Source: Plazaster borealis (lineage: Eukaryota > Echinodermata > Asteroidea > Forcipulatida > Labidiasteridae). Taken from it: DNA of 64,000 nt. Numbering within the stretch: the stretch's first letter is position 1; each line of letters starts with the position of its first letter. Location: contig CM037469.1 in NCBI GenBank assembly GCA_021014325.1, positions 12,528,663 to 12,592,662 of the forward strand, in the 5' to 3' direction. Positions 33,589 through 43,479 of the stretch are shown here, piece by piece. The position numbers and the translations under genes are program-made. The notes under the pieces were generated by a model that saw only the letters and a list, made by a program, of their open reading frames with translations, was not told where the DNA came from and made no database searches.

Positions 33589-34097
33589 CGGGTCAAGCAC
33601 TGGGAGAAACTACCCAACGTTGGACGGGAGAGCCATACCTATCTCTATCACATCATCAAGAATTATGAAAACCTCGCTGCTGTTACGGTATTCCTCCAAG
33701 GCCAATTAGGAGAGCACGCTCCAAGACATTGCTTTCCAACTCCACTGGATTTTCTCGAAAAAGCATGGGACGGAATTCCTTGCATGATATTTCGAACACA
33801 CGAAAACTTGGGAAGAATCGAACATACTGGAAAAAGTGGAAAAATGAATACGATCTTGGTCTCATGCGGCATGCAAAAAATGGCACACCTGCAGAATTTT
33901 ATGAGACAGTGTTCGGAGGAGCGCCACCACAGTCCGTGGCTTGCTGCTTAGGGGGATGTTTCTCAGCGACCAGCCGATGTCTCCAAAAGCATCCCAAGAA
34001 GTTTTATCAACATTTGATTTCATTTTTAGATGATCATGTGAACCCAGAGGAGGGTCACTATATGGAAAGATTGTGGCGTACTATTGTCGCTTGCTAA
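33589..34097 (+). pseudogene. DUF3431 copy B, truncated and frameshifted exon 2
   Basis: The domain begins abruptly at RVKHWEKLPNVGRESHTYLY. The first 40 or so residues (FVISHY to the VYDKG region) and the splice acceptor are missing. Immediately upstream, 33440-33588 matches the intron start of copy C at about 38590-38705 (ATGTCTTGAATTTATTTCGC). A deletion therefore joined intron to mid-exon. Near 33828 copy B is 2 bases longer than copies A and C, shifting the frame. After it the sequence runs again as WKNEYDLGLMRHAKNGT to the EEGHYMERLW end and stop at 34097. The open frame starting at 33729 includes out-of-frame residues at its beginning. Confidence 0.8.
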
Positions 34098-34099
34098 AC

Positions 34100-34890
34100 A
34101 GGGGGGGGGGGTCGGGGTGTTCGTCTGTAGACCTCACACCTTCACCTTGTAATGGCCAGTCGGGCAGTTGGAATAATACGCGATGGCCCTTTGTTACACC
34201 CATCAGGCGTCTCGCTGTGCTCAACATTTTTAGGACATGTGTGCGTTTTTTAGCGCTACATACGAAGTGTGGACCTTAGAACAAGAGGCCCACACCGTGT
34301 ACGGGCCTAAAACACTACCTAGACTTTCACACGTCCACATTGTGTTTTTTAAAGTGTTGAAAAATATTGTTTTTTCTTAAAGGCACTGGACACGTTTGGT
34401 AAATTGTCAAAGACCATTCTCAATTGGTGTATCCCAACATATGCATTAAATAACAAGTCTGTGAAAATTTGGGCTCAATTGGTCATCGAAGTTGCAAGAA
34501 AAAGATGAAAGAAAAAACACCCTCGTTGTACAAATTTGTGTGCTTTCAGATGCCTGAAAAAAGGCTTCTGGCCAGAAGTCTTTTAATATTTTAGTGAGAA
34601 ATTACCTCTTTCTCAAAAACTATGTTACTTCAGAGGGATTCGTTTCTCACAATGTGTTATGCCATCAACAGCTCTCCGTTGCTCGTTTAGTAAGTTTGTA
34701 TGCTAATATATATTTTGAATAATTACCATACGTGTACAGTGCCTTCAAGTGCACAGAACAAACGTCAACAGAGTGTTTGCAACATAGATGTGTGTTTGTA
34801 TCACTACCTTATGAAGGCCGAGGACAAAACAAAATAGGGAAAACAAATGGTCTCCATTGGGGAATTCTGAAGACTGCCGGAGTGCTCCAC
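34100..34890 (+). repeat. DUF3431 3' flank module, copy B side, with R1 insertion
   Basis: A G-run after the stop, then CCTTGTAATGGCCAGTCGGG, GGCGTCTCGCTGTGCTC, TACGAAGTGTGGACC, GTCCACATTGTG, then (after an R1 MITE) GGACAAAACAAAATAGGG and GAATTCTGAAGACTGCCGG. The order matches the copy A flank at 17540-17988 read on the minus strand. Confidence 0.7.
34381..34744 (+). mobile_element. R1 family TTAA MITE, copy c
   Basis: 364 bp, TTAA/AGGCACTGGACACG on the left and CGTGTACAGTGCCT/TCAA on the right. An imperfect inverted pair (AGGCTTCTGGCC/GGCCAGAAGTC) lies in the centre. It interrupts the DUF3431 3' flank module. Confidence 0.8.
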
Positions 34891-34924
34891 AAAAATGTTT
34901 GTGTATAAAGTCTATGGGAGAATG

Positions 34925-35092
34925 TTACGTGCCGAAAGTACGTTTCTCAGATTGAAATGTTTTTGAATTCCTTTCCCCACAATCTTTGGAAGGGAATCGT
35001 TTCTCAAAATGTTATAAATTACTAACAGCTGCATTGCTTCAAGTTTTAAGGTCACTAATTTGTGGGGTAATTACCAAAAGTATACCATTCCT
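34925..35092. mobile_element. R2 family MITE fragment
   Basis: Only one end is present: TTTCTCAGATTGAA, GGGAATCGTTTCTCAAAATG, then AATTACCAAAAGTATACCATTCCT with TTAA at 35093-35096. Confidence 0.55.
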
Positions 35093-35382
35093 TTAAAAGA
35101 AATAATCATTCAATTTACGATCAACTCGAACATAATTCAAATTCCCAGCAGCTTTTCGCAGAATTATCTAGTTGCGCCTACTCTGCTCAACTGAAAACCG
35201 ATTTCGCATGGCTAAAAAGAAAGACTTGTAAGTTAAGTTGAATATAAATTCGAGTGCCTCAAAGTGAAACTAAATGACGCTTGCAATTGAAGAAGCAAAA
35301 GTGCTTCAATACCAATGCATGAAAATGAAATAGGCTGCCCTTTTTGGCCGAAATGACCGGGAAAACCTATATTAAAACAGAC

Positions 35383-36570
35383 CCAGCTAGCATACATACG
35401 TCGGTGAACGTCGGCAAAGTCGGCAGCAAAAAAAGAACATTGAACGGACGCTGAGAAGGTCGGGTCAAATGTTTGTACGTTGTACGGAAGTTTGTAAACA
35501 CTATGAAATACACCAGTTCGATTTACAACGTTGCCTTAAGGTAGTTATAATAATGGAAACATAACGTCGGCTTCTATAGGTTGTGCCAACGTTGGGAAAT
35601 GTTGTGCAGTATAACAGGTCGATTTTCAACGTTGGCCAACGTATGTATAATACAGGCAACCTAACATCGGCATCATCGGCAACGTTGGCACAACGTTTGT
35701 AGGCAGCGTAACGTCGGCGTCCTTAGGTCTGCCTTATCGCATTAGTTTTACCTTGGCGATCAATGTTGAGCCAACGTTGGGCCAACGTTGACATAAATGC
35801 AAATTCGTAGGCAGGTCTTAGCAGCTTTGATTTTTCTTATATAAATTCATATGATTTGGTTGAATTTAGTCATTATCTAAAGTTAGTTTTTGTACTTTTG
35901 TGTTTACATTCGTCTATGAACAAATATGTACATCAAAAGTACAAACAAAGATTTGTAATTAATGCAGGGTGAATTAAAGAGTAAGCAGTTTTAATTAAAA
36001 TGGTTTACACTATGACTACAAAGTCTATAGAACCTGAACTTTATATTATAAGACATGATGTGCAGTAGGAAGTATAGGTCATAATGACTGTATAATGTAT
36101 ACTTAAATAAATTGAATAACAAACCTACTAAATGTATATTAACAACGTAAAATAGTACACTAATAACTTAGATTACACAAAGTGTCAAGAAAAATTACGG
36201 GAAAATTACGTCAATGTGACGTCACTGCCAACATTTGACCAACCATACATAACAACGTTGCTCCAATGTTTTAATTATTTTTCAAGCGAACGTTGGCCCG
36301 ATGTAGAAAAAAACGTCAATGTGACGCCAACTGCTGACGTTGGGCCAACCATAGAATAGTATGTTGTCTCAACGTTTTACTTACACGTCAGACGAACGTT
36401 GGACGTACCGATGTTGGTCCAAAAGATGCCGACGTTGCTGTGATGTTGGCCAAATGTTGGCCCAACTTCTTTGACGTTGGCCCGTTGGAAAAATAACGTT
36501 GTGGCAACGGTTCCCCAACCATACCAACTGATGTTTGCCAACGTTGGGCCGACGTGTACATGTTAGCTGG
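35383..36570. mobile_element. element of AACGTTGG repeats with inverted ends
   Basis: Ends are CCAGCTAGCATACATACGTCGG and its inverse CCGACGTGTACATGTTAGCTGG. Both subterminal zones (about 35400-35790 and 36210-36560) consist of degenerate CAACGTTGGCCCAACGTTG units that are self-complementary. A unique AT-rich core (35820-36180) separates them. It is about 1.19 kb with no coding capacity. The class is undetermined; it resembles foldback-type DNA elements with repetitive ends. Confidence 0.65.
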
Positions 36571-36847
36571 GGAGTGTCCACAATTGCTTGGCTGTCTGAT
36601 AGTCGTTTAATTATGTAGATTAATTTATAATAGGTTTAAATTTACGCCATATCGATGGAATATATTATACACAGTACCGGTATGTCAGCAAAATCGTCAA
36701 ATTTGATAACATTTTGTAATTATAAAACTTTAAAATAATGATATGCAACTTTGACCCCCACTATTTATTACTTGAGAATGTGTTGTAGTTATATCGAATA
36801 TCTTTTAAAAGTGTGTGGATTTCAAAACTAAATGATGTGTGTGCTCT

Positions 36848-37069
36848 ACACTCTAAAACCACCCGGGTCTGAATTTAACCGGATTCCGGATTCCCATGGG
36901 GATGAGGGGGGGGGGACTCGTTTCTGGGTAAGACTGGTTGAAATAGGAATTTCAAATCAGATTATGAGCCGGTTTGACCATTTGGGGGTAATTTTGATAC
37001 AGATTCCGGATCATACAGATCCAGGAATGGGTCAGGCCCCGGGACACACAGAATCCGGTTTTAGAGTGT
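36848..37069 (+). mobile_element. R4 MITE, copy 2
   Basis: Perfect 13-bp inverted ends ACACTCTAAAACC / GGTTTTAGAGTGT enclose 222 bp rich in CCGGATTCCGG and GGGTCAGG blocks. Sequence continuing to about 37140 (GATGATCGACCCAAAGTAAA) is shared with 14885-14960 in reverse. Confidence 0.65.
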
Positions 37070-37169
37070 TTATCCAGGTCAATCTGATCCTGATTCCGGT
37101 GCAGTGATGATCGACCCAAAGTAAACATGGGTGTGTTTCATTGGGTGTTTTCACATAATAGATACCAAC

Positions 37170-37345
37170 AAAAGAATCAAATGTTACACCATAGGGTGTT
37201 TAAATAACACTTACTTCTGCCAGAACAATTACATTGGTGTTATTTTAACACCCTATGGTGTCAATTCTGATTCTCAGTTCGGTATCTATAATTATGTGAC
37301 AACACCCATGGTGTCAATTTTAACACCCAGATTTTGAAGTGTGGT
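37170..37345. repeat. AACACCC..GGGTGTT palindromic repeats
   Basis: Repeated short inverted blocks TACACCATAGGGTGTT, AACACCCTATGGTGT, AACACCCATGGTGT and TAACACCC. This is a small cluster of dispersed-type palindromes with no clear ends. Confidence 0.5.
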
Positions 37346-37613
37346 ATTTCATGTCCCCCTAGATGAGGGTCAGTGCTTTTTACCGTGCGTTATTTTGTAT
37401 GTGCTTTGTATGTTTCTTGATTTCCATGATGCATCTTTGTTAGATTCGTTCTTCATTTTCAAACTTTTTCCAAAAGAAGCTGTTTGTATTCCTTTTATTT
37501 TTAATGTAAACTGTTTCGTAATTCAGCCGGTAGACTGCAATAAACATTTTTTTTATATAAACCATACTAATTGTACATGTGATAAGGTATTTTGATTGGT
37601 CACCTTATCCTGT

Positions 37614-37756
37614 GGCCTTGTCCAAGGCTCTTGACGCAAGCACCCCGCTTTGAATTCACCAGGTAGCAAGTACTGCAGTAGTACCGTGCCAGTATTGTTC
37701 TGCTACCTGGTGAATTCAAAGCGGGGTGCTTGCGTAAAGAGCCTTGGACAAGGCTA
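37614..37756. mobile_element. hairpin MITE with 9-10 bp target duplication
   Basis: Two near-perfect 54-bp arms (37615-37668 and 37701-37754; GCCTTGTCCAAGGCTC at the tip, TTTGAATTCACCAGGTAGCA inside) around a 32-bp loop. Flanked by CTTATCCTGT at 37604-37613 and 37757-37766. A 9-10 bp duplication fits Mutator-like elements. It sits within the 5' flank of DUF3431 copy C and is absent from the corresponding place near 30010-30060. Confidence 0.75.
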
Positions 37757-38220
37757 CTTATCCTGTTGAGCATAATTTAGTTGTGCTTGGCTACTATGAA
37801 ATATGGCCCAGATGGCATAACAAATTATTCATTATTATTTGAAAAACCATAGCTAGCTGTACGATATACATTCAATTGTAAATGTTTGTATGCAATAGTT
37901 CGACATGATTTAACCCATGTTCCTGTTCAAATGATAATAAAATTATGCTTGTTCAACAAATAAATCAAAAAAATGATTTACAACGACCTTTGATAACAAA
38001 AGATGCAGGTGTTCGACCAAACAATGGCACATAGGCCACAATGACGTATATTCTGCATCATTATGATGGTGAGTTCCGCACCAATGCACCACAATGCGTT
38101 TTTTGTTAGCCTCTGCATACCACGTTTGGTTCATATTAAATTCTCGGTTATAGCTCAATTGTGCATTCATTCATGGCGGAATTCGGCTTCGGTGGTTCAC
38201 GTGTAACTGTAGACGAACGA

Positions 38221-38310
38221 ACACTGACAAATGGTTTCTCTACTGTAGTACTACACATGTACGGTTTCAGTAGGCCTCGGCGTTGGCCTGGTTGTGATTT
38301 AGCTTGTTGT
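38221..38310 (+). pseudogene. diverged extra copy of part of DUF3431 exon 1
   Basis: ACACTGACAAATGGTTTCTCTACTGTAGTACTACACATGTACGGTTTCAGTAGGCCTCGGCG resembles the start of exon 1 at about 38365-38430 (CTGACAAA ... GGTTTCTCTACTACATATG, ACGGTGTCAGTGGGTCTAGG). It has extra bases and lacks the downstream part. It suggests a small local duplication just 5' of the real exon. Similarity was judged by eye. Confidence 0.5.
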
Positions 38311-38352
38311 TCATTCATTCACGGTAGAAGGCTTCTGTGGTGCACATGTAGC

Positions 38353-38515
38353 ATGTATTCTAGACTGACAAAAACGTCCTCTGGCCAACGGTTTCTCTAC
38401 TACATATGTACGGTGTCAGTGGGTCTAGGTGTTTGCCTGTTTATGATTTACGTGATTAACGGAGATCAACTTTCTGTGAATTTCGGTCCAAGGGGAGCTA
38501 ACTTGGTCGCAAATG
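38353..38515 (+). CDS. DUF3431 copy C, exon 1 (signal-anchor exon)
   Basis: 54 codons plus one base, joined to exon 2 at 42291 in the same phase (the G of GCAAATG joins GA to give Gly). The joint protein is 264 residues. It has a cytosolic tail, a membrane anchor FLYYICTVSVGLGVCLFMIY at about residues 14-33, a luminal stem, then the DUF3431 domain. The predicted topology is a type II membrane protein, as for many Golgi enzymes, which is inference. ATG 38353 is preferred over upstream in-frame ATGs because it lies where copy B also starts. The donor is AAATG/GTAAGT. The 3.8-kb intron holds an R1 MITE, a palindromic satellite, a THAP element and the CTG-rich tract. Confidence 0.7.
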
Positions 38516-38927
38516 GTAAGTGGATTTCAGTCTAAAGTGAACAGAGAGAGCTTCGTGTCACGTTATGGTGGCCCAGAAGGGACATCGCATTATCGTTGTG
38601 TGCGCATGTCATTACATTTTTCACGAACGGTAGGCTACTCGCTATATTCACGATGTTATAAAACTATTTATGATTAATATGCGCATATTTACGATGTCTT
38701 GAATTTATTTCGCTACTTATGTGTGGGGATACACACGTGAGTGGTCATACAGGGCCTGATGACTATAAACATGCTTATTTCACAAAATTAAATAAAAATC
38801 ATCCCCCAAAAAACGTTTGCAATAAAGTATGCAATCAAAGTCACGACATCGCATTTATGTTCGCAGAACGTGTGAGCACATTATTCGCGAAAACAAAATC
38901 ACTAAAATGGCATGTCATGTCCCTTAA

Positions 38928-39295
38928 AGGCACTGAACACGTTTGGAAATTGTCAAAGACCAGTGTTCTCACTTGGTGTACTCCCAACATATGCATAAAA
39001 TAACAAGGCTGTGAAAATTTGGGCTCAATTTGGTCATCGAAGTTGCACGAAAATGATGAAAGGAAAAACACCCTTGTTGTACAAATTTGTGTGTTTTCAG
39101 ACAGGAATAAAAACTTCTTGCAAGAAGTTGTTATTATTTTAGTGAGAAATTACCTCTTTCTCAAAAACTACGTTACTTCAGAGGGAGTCGTTTCTCACAA
39201 TGTTTTATACTATCCACAGCTCTCCGTTGCTCGTTACCAAGTAAGTTTTTATGCTAATACATACTTTGAGTAATTACCAAACGTGTACAGTGCCC
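38928..39295 (+). mobile_element. R1 family TTAA MITE, copy d
   Basis: TTAA/AGGCACTGAACACGTTTGG on the left (TTAA 38924-38927). The right end is CCAAACGTGTACAGTGCCC followed by CTAA, a degraded TTAA. It lies in the intron of DUF3431 copy C. Confidence 0.8.
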
Positions 39296-39831
39296 CTAAC
39301 ATGAGTTTTTCGGACTTCACGAAGTGATATAGTTTTGAACTGGTGCAAGTCTATAGCAAAAACACCGCCTTTTCGAAACCACAGAGTCCGACGAGGCTCT
39401 GGTTAATTGACACGTTTTTACCATGGTTTATAACAATACATTACCCAAAGGGTTGTCCGAATTATTGTTATGAAACACGTGGTCAGTTTTTCATGGTTTA
39501 TAAACCATGATTTGTAAGCACAGTTTTTCGTGGTTTATAAACCATGATTTTAAACACACAGTTTTTCATGGTTTATAAAACCAAGTTTTTAAGATGCTTC
39601 AATTTTCATGGTTTATAAACCATGTTTTTAAGATTCAGGTTCAATTATCATGGTTCATAAACCATGCTTCAATTTTCATGGTTTATAAACCACGTTTTTA
39701 AGACGTTTCACTTTTCATGGTTTATTAATTTACCATGTTTTTAAGATGCAAGTTCAATTACCATGGTTTAAATACCATGTTTTTATGCTTCAATTTTCAT
39801 GGTTTACAACGATGTTTTTAAGATGCTTTAA

Positions 39832-40744
39832 AGGCACCTGGAAATAGTTTTTTTTTTTTTTTTTACAGAAGAGTATATGTATATAAACAATAAAACAATT
39901 TTTTGAGTAATTGTTTGTCACGATTTATATGTGAAAAAAATTGACAAATTGTCAATCGAGGCAGACTTCGCCGCGATCGAACATCGACCCCCCTCGAACT
40001 TGCCTGCATTTACGTGCCAGTAGTGAGCTTGTACGTTTCGTTGTGTTATCCCAAAAAAGGGATTTTTCGTGCATTTTCCCGGCAATGCCGACCAGGTGTA
40101 TTGCTGCTGGATGCAGCAAAACGACTAAAGATGGGGTCAGTTAGCATTTGTTTCCTGCAGATCCCTAATATAGGCAGTTACGGGCATCGAAAGTCAGGCT
40201 AACGAGGGCAAAGTGGTCCGGTCCGACATCGTTTTCAGCGCTGTAGCGAACATGTTTCTGGTGTTCGGATCGACTTGAGCTGTATGCCGCGCCGCGGCGC
40301 GCCGATCCGATTTGTCATCACGGGGCCGCTCGAATACCTCGTATTATCCGTGTTCTCGTTATGACCGTGCTCGTATCTTCCGTTTTTTAAGACATAGAAA
40401 CGCGCATGGGACAGTTCGGGACCGGTGAAAACCTCGTATAAACGTCGACTGTACACTCTCCTAGGATTGCATTGGGTGACGTCCGAATACGAAAACGCAT
40501 CATACTGATCAGGTACCCAGACGTAATGTACAGGGCCAGACTACACATTTTCTCTTCAAATATCCCGCGCCTCGATTGACGTCACGAATAGCGCCATGTA
40601 AACGAGGGCCTATTTTTAAATGTTTAATTAAAAAAACAAACAATGTTTGAACCTTAGTTAATTGTTTATTCACATTCCACTCATCAAAATGTATATATTA
40701 ACGACAAAAGCTTTATTTTGACAAAATACCACTGCCAGGTGCCT
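39832..40744 (+). mobile_element. TTAA-flanked element carrying a THAP relic (Kolobok-like)
   Basis: 913 bp with ends AGGCACCTGG / CCAGGTGCCT and TTAA on both sides (39828-39831, 40745-40748). The joined flank would read AAGATGCTTTAATTTTCATGG, which matches the surrounding satellite unit AAGATGCTTCAATTTTCATGG, so the TTAA is the duplicated target. A decayed THAP domain lies inside. TTAA targets together with a THAP-bearing transposase characterise the Kolobok superfamily; piggyBac also uses TTAA but has different ends and no THAP. Confidence 0.65.
40085..40330 (+). pseudogene. decayed THAP zinc-finger domain
   Basis: It opens MPTRCIAAGCSKTTKDGVS, a typical THAP start with the first two zinc cysteines (C-x4-C). 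It then meets a TAG where Leu is expected, continues HLFPADP, hits TAA, continues KVRLTRAKWSGPTSFSAL, and after a frameshift reads CSEHVSGV (40242 on), the third and fourth zinc ligands (C-x2-H). The proline and tryptophan positions match the family. Two stops and one shift show that it is dead. It most likely derives from the N-terminus of a THAP-type transposase, although a THAP gene captured by the element is possible. Confidence 0.65.
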
Positions 40745-41049
40745 TTAATTTTCATGGTTTGGAAATCATGATTTATAAATCATTTTGTATGATGATTTGA
40801 TTTTCATGGTTTATAAACCATGATTTACAAACCCTGTTTTTATGACTAAATTTTCAAGGTTAATATGACGATTCAATTTTCATGGTTTGTTAAAAAAACC
40901 ATGATTTATAAATGTTGATTGTATGTTCATGGTTTACAAACAATATTTCAGAAGCACAAAACATTACTTTCCTGGTATGTAAACCGTAACAATAATTCGG
41001 ACAATACTTTATAAAGGTTGACATCTAATAAACCATGGTAAAGACTTGT

Positions 41050-41660
41050 CCAAAATACGCTAAACGATTAATTGACAAAAGGCAATCCATGAGAGCCGAA
41101 GCCATATTGTTTCGGAAACGTCCTGTATAATTTCTATGATTTTCTACACAGGCACATAACTTCCTCTGGATACAATTTCATACCGCTGCTGCCTACACGC
41201 ACAAAAATGTGCGTAGCCAAAAAAGTCTAGCTTATAAAAAAATATGTAAATACAAAAACATCATAAAAGCCCATATTCATGTCCCAAAGTGCATGATCTG
41301 CGCACAAACGATTTTGGTGAACTCCGAGTCATAGCAACACCAACAACCACTATGGCTGATTTTGAAGCAATGCGGTGCACATTATAACACCTAGGTGAAA
41401 GCTATAGCATGGCGTCCATCTTCGCTGCTTGAGTTTATTGTTTAACTGTAGGCCTATACTCGGTTTCCCAAGATGCGTTGTGGTATATGGCGCTTGTGCA
41501 TATTATTATTGGCTTTTTCCAGTGACCCTGACATTTTTTCCTATTGCTTTCGCTTAGAAAATAATGTTGTCGTGCAACATCTGCTTATATTAGCAGCTCT
41601 GTAAAAATGAACGCAACGGCACTGGACTCGGCGGTCTTCTAGCTTAATAAAATAGAATGA
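41050..41660. other. intronic sequence of DUF3431 copy C, nothing recognised
   Basis: No exon, repeat border or RNA gene is visible between the satellite and the CTG-rich tract. Confidence 0.4.
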
Positions 41661-41689
41661 AATGAGTCGTGTGGACATTGTATTTGTTG

Positions 41690-42260
41690 CTGTTGATGCT
41701 GCTGCTGTTGCTGCTGCTGCTAGCAGGTGCTGGTGCTGCTGCTATGCTGCTGCTGATGCTGCCGCTGCTGCTGGTGCTGCTGCTGGTGCTGCCGGTGCTG
41801 CTGGTGCTGCTGGTGCTGCTGTTGCTGCTGCTGCTAGTTGGTGCTGGTGCTGCTGCTATGCTGGTGCTGCTGCTGCTGCTGCCGCTGCTGCTGGTGCTGC
41901 CGCTGCTGCTGGTGCTGCTGGTGCTGCCGCTGCTGCTGGTGCTGCCGGTGCTGCTGCTGCTGCTACTTCTGCTGGTGATGCTGCTGCTGCTGGTGCTGAT
42001 GGTGCTGCCGCTGCTGCTGGTGCTGCTGGTGCTGCTGCTGCTGCTACTTCTGCTGTTGCTGCTGGTGGTGCTGCTGGTGCTGCCGCTGCTGCTGGTGCTG
42101 CTGGTGCTGCTCCTGGTGCCGCCGCTGCTGTTGGTGCTGCTGGTGCCGCTGTTGCTGCTGGTGGTGCTGCTGGTGCTGGTGCTGGCTCTGGTGCTTGTGC
42201 TGGTGCTGGTGCTGGTGCTGGTGCTGGTGCTGGCGCTGGTGCTTGCGCTGGTGCTATTGT
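41690..42260 (+). repeat. long CTG/GGT-rich microsatellite
   Basis: About 570 bp of GCTGCTGCT, GGTGCTGCT and GCTGGTGCT, ending in GCTGGT hexamers. It stays open in at least two plus-strand frames (poly-Ala/Gly and poly-Leu/Val). The Leu/Val frame runs directly into DUF3431 exon 2. I take it as intronic because exon 2 has its own acceptor, about 30 bp downstream of the tract. Confidence 0.9.
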
Positions 42261-42290
42261 CTGATTATTATCTACTTCTCTTTTTGAAAG

Positions 42291-42922
42291 GACCTACACG
42301 TCACCCGATGGCATTCGTCATATCTCACTACAAGGAGAAACTTGATTGGCTGAGACCCGTCGCTAAGTATTGTCACGTGTACGACAAAGGTCGCCTCAGA
42401 AGCTTAAAACCTTATTTTCGGGTCAAGCACTGGGAGGAACTACCCAACGTTGGACGGGAGAGCCATACCTATCTCTATCACATCATCAAGAATTATGAAA
42501 ACCTTGCAGTTGTTACGGTATTCCTCCAAGGCCAATTAGAAGATCACGTTCCACAGTTTTGTTTTCCAACTCCACTGGATTTTCTCGAAAAAGCTTGGGA
42601 CGGAATTCCTTGCATCATACAAAACCAAATAAACTGGGGCAGAATCGAACATATTGGCAAATGGAAAGATGCATACGATCTTGGTCTTTTGCAGCATGCT
42701 AAAATTGACACACTTGGAGAATTTTATCACGAAGTGTTTGGAAGAGCGCCACCACGGTTCGCGGATTATTGCCTCGCGGGCTGTTTCTCAGCGACCAGGC
42801 GATGTCTCCAAAAACATCCAAAGAAGTTTTATCAAAAATTGATTTCATTTTTAGACGATCACGTGGACCCAGAGGAGGGTCACTATATGGAAAGATTGTG
42901 GCGTATTATTGTCAATTGCTAA
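42291..42922 (+). CDS. DUF3431 copy C, exon 2 (complete domain)
   Basis: Codes 209 residues with the full domain: AFVISHYKEKLDWLRP, CHVYDKG, LPNVGRESHTYLYHIIKNY, VTVFLQG, ending EEGHYMERLW and stop. The acceptor is TACTTCTCTTTTTGAAAG/GACC at 42291; phase and position match copy A's acceptor at 18623. Conserved acidic and histidine residues (HY, YDKG, GRE, EEGHY) could be catalytic, but no activity is known for the family. A read-through alternative uses ATG 41669 and the CTG tract to give a 417-residue frame with a long Leu/Val leader; I consider that unlikely. This is the only copy here with both exons intact. Confidence 0.8.
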
Positions 42923-43109
42923 AACAAGGCATGGGCTTAAATCCTGGGGGTGGGGTGACACTTTTTGAAGGGTGGGGTTCTGGGGGAAACTATATCAAAA
43001 TGTCTCCCGAGGTTTTGTTTAACTCGTGTATCTTATAAAGGGCACATTAATGTGCCATCTCCAGACTATTAGTTCTAAACTCTTGTAGCACCTCAAGTTG
43101 CAAGCACAA

Positions 43110-43469
43110 AGGCACGTTTGGAAATTGTCAAAGACCAGTGTTCTCACTTGGTGTATCCCAGCATATGCATAAAATAACAAGCCTGTTGAAAGTTTGGGCT
43201 CAATTGGTCATCGAAGTTGCAAGAAAATGATGAAAGAAAAAACACCCTTGTTGTACAAATTTGTGTGCTTTCAGATAGGAATAAAAACTTCTTGCAAAAA
43301 GTGTTTATTATTTTAGTGCGAAATTACCTCTTTCTCAAAAACTACGTTACTTCAGAGGGAGTCGTTTCCTACAATGTTTTATACTATCAACAGCTCTCCG
43401 TTGCTTGTTACCAAGTAAGTTTTTATGCTAATATTTGTTTTGAGTCATTACCAAACGTGTACGATACCT
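43110..43469 (+). mobile_element. R1 family MITE, copy e
   Basis: The left end is shortened to AAGGCACGTTTGG without a clean TTAA. The right end is CCAAACGTGTACGATACCT with TTAA at 43470-43473. It is closest to copy a at 521-892, sharing GTCGTTTCCTACAATG and TTTGTTTTGAGTCATTACC. Confidence 0.8.
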
Positions 43470-43479
43470 TTAAAAAGGC

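Larger units (their letters stand above)
39410..41045. repeat. palindromic satellite of CATGGTTTATAAACCATG units, interrupted
   Basis: About fifteen degenerate units of 35-50 bp, each with CATGGTTTATAAACCATG or half of it plus TTTTTAAGATGCTTCAATTTT. Blocks at 39410-39831 and 40745-41045 are split by a 913-bp TTAA element. Each unit is self-complementary, so single strands could fold into serial hairpins. Confidence 0.75.

Noticed and set aside
41669..42290. Leu/Val-rich N-terminal extension of DUF3431 copy C
   Set aside because: It is translated CTG repeat. Exon 2 has its own acceptor in the same phase as copy A, and a proper anchor exon exists at 38353.
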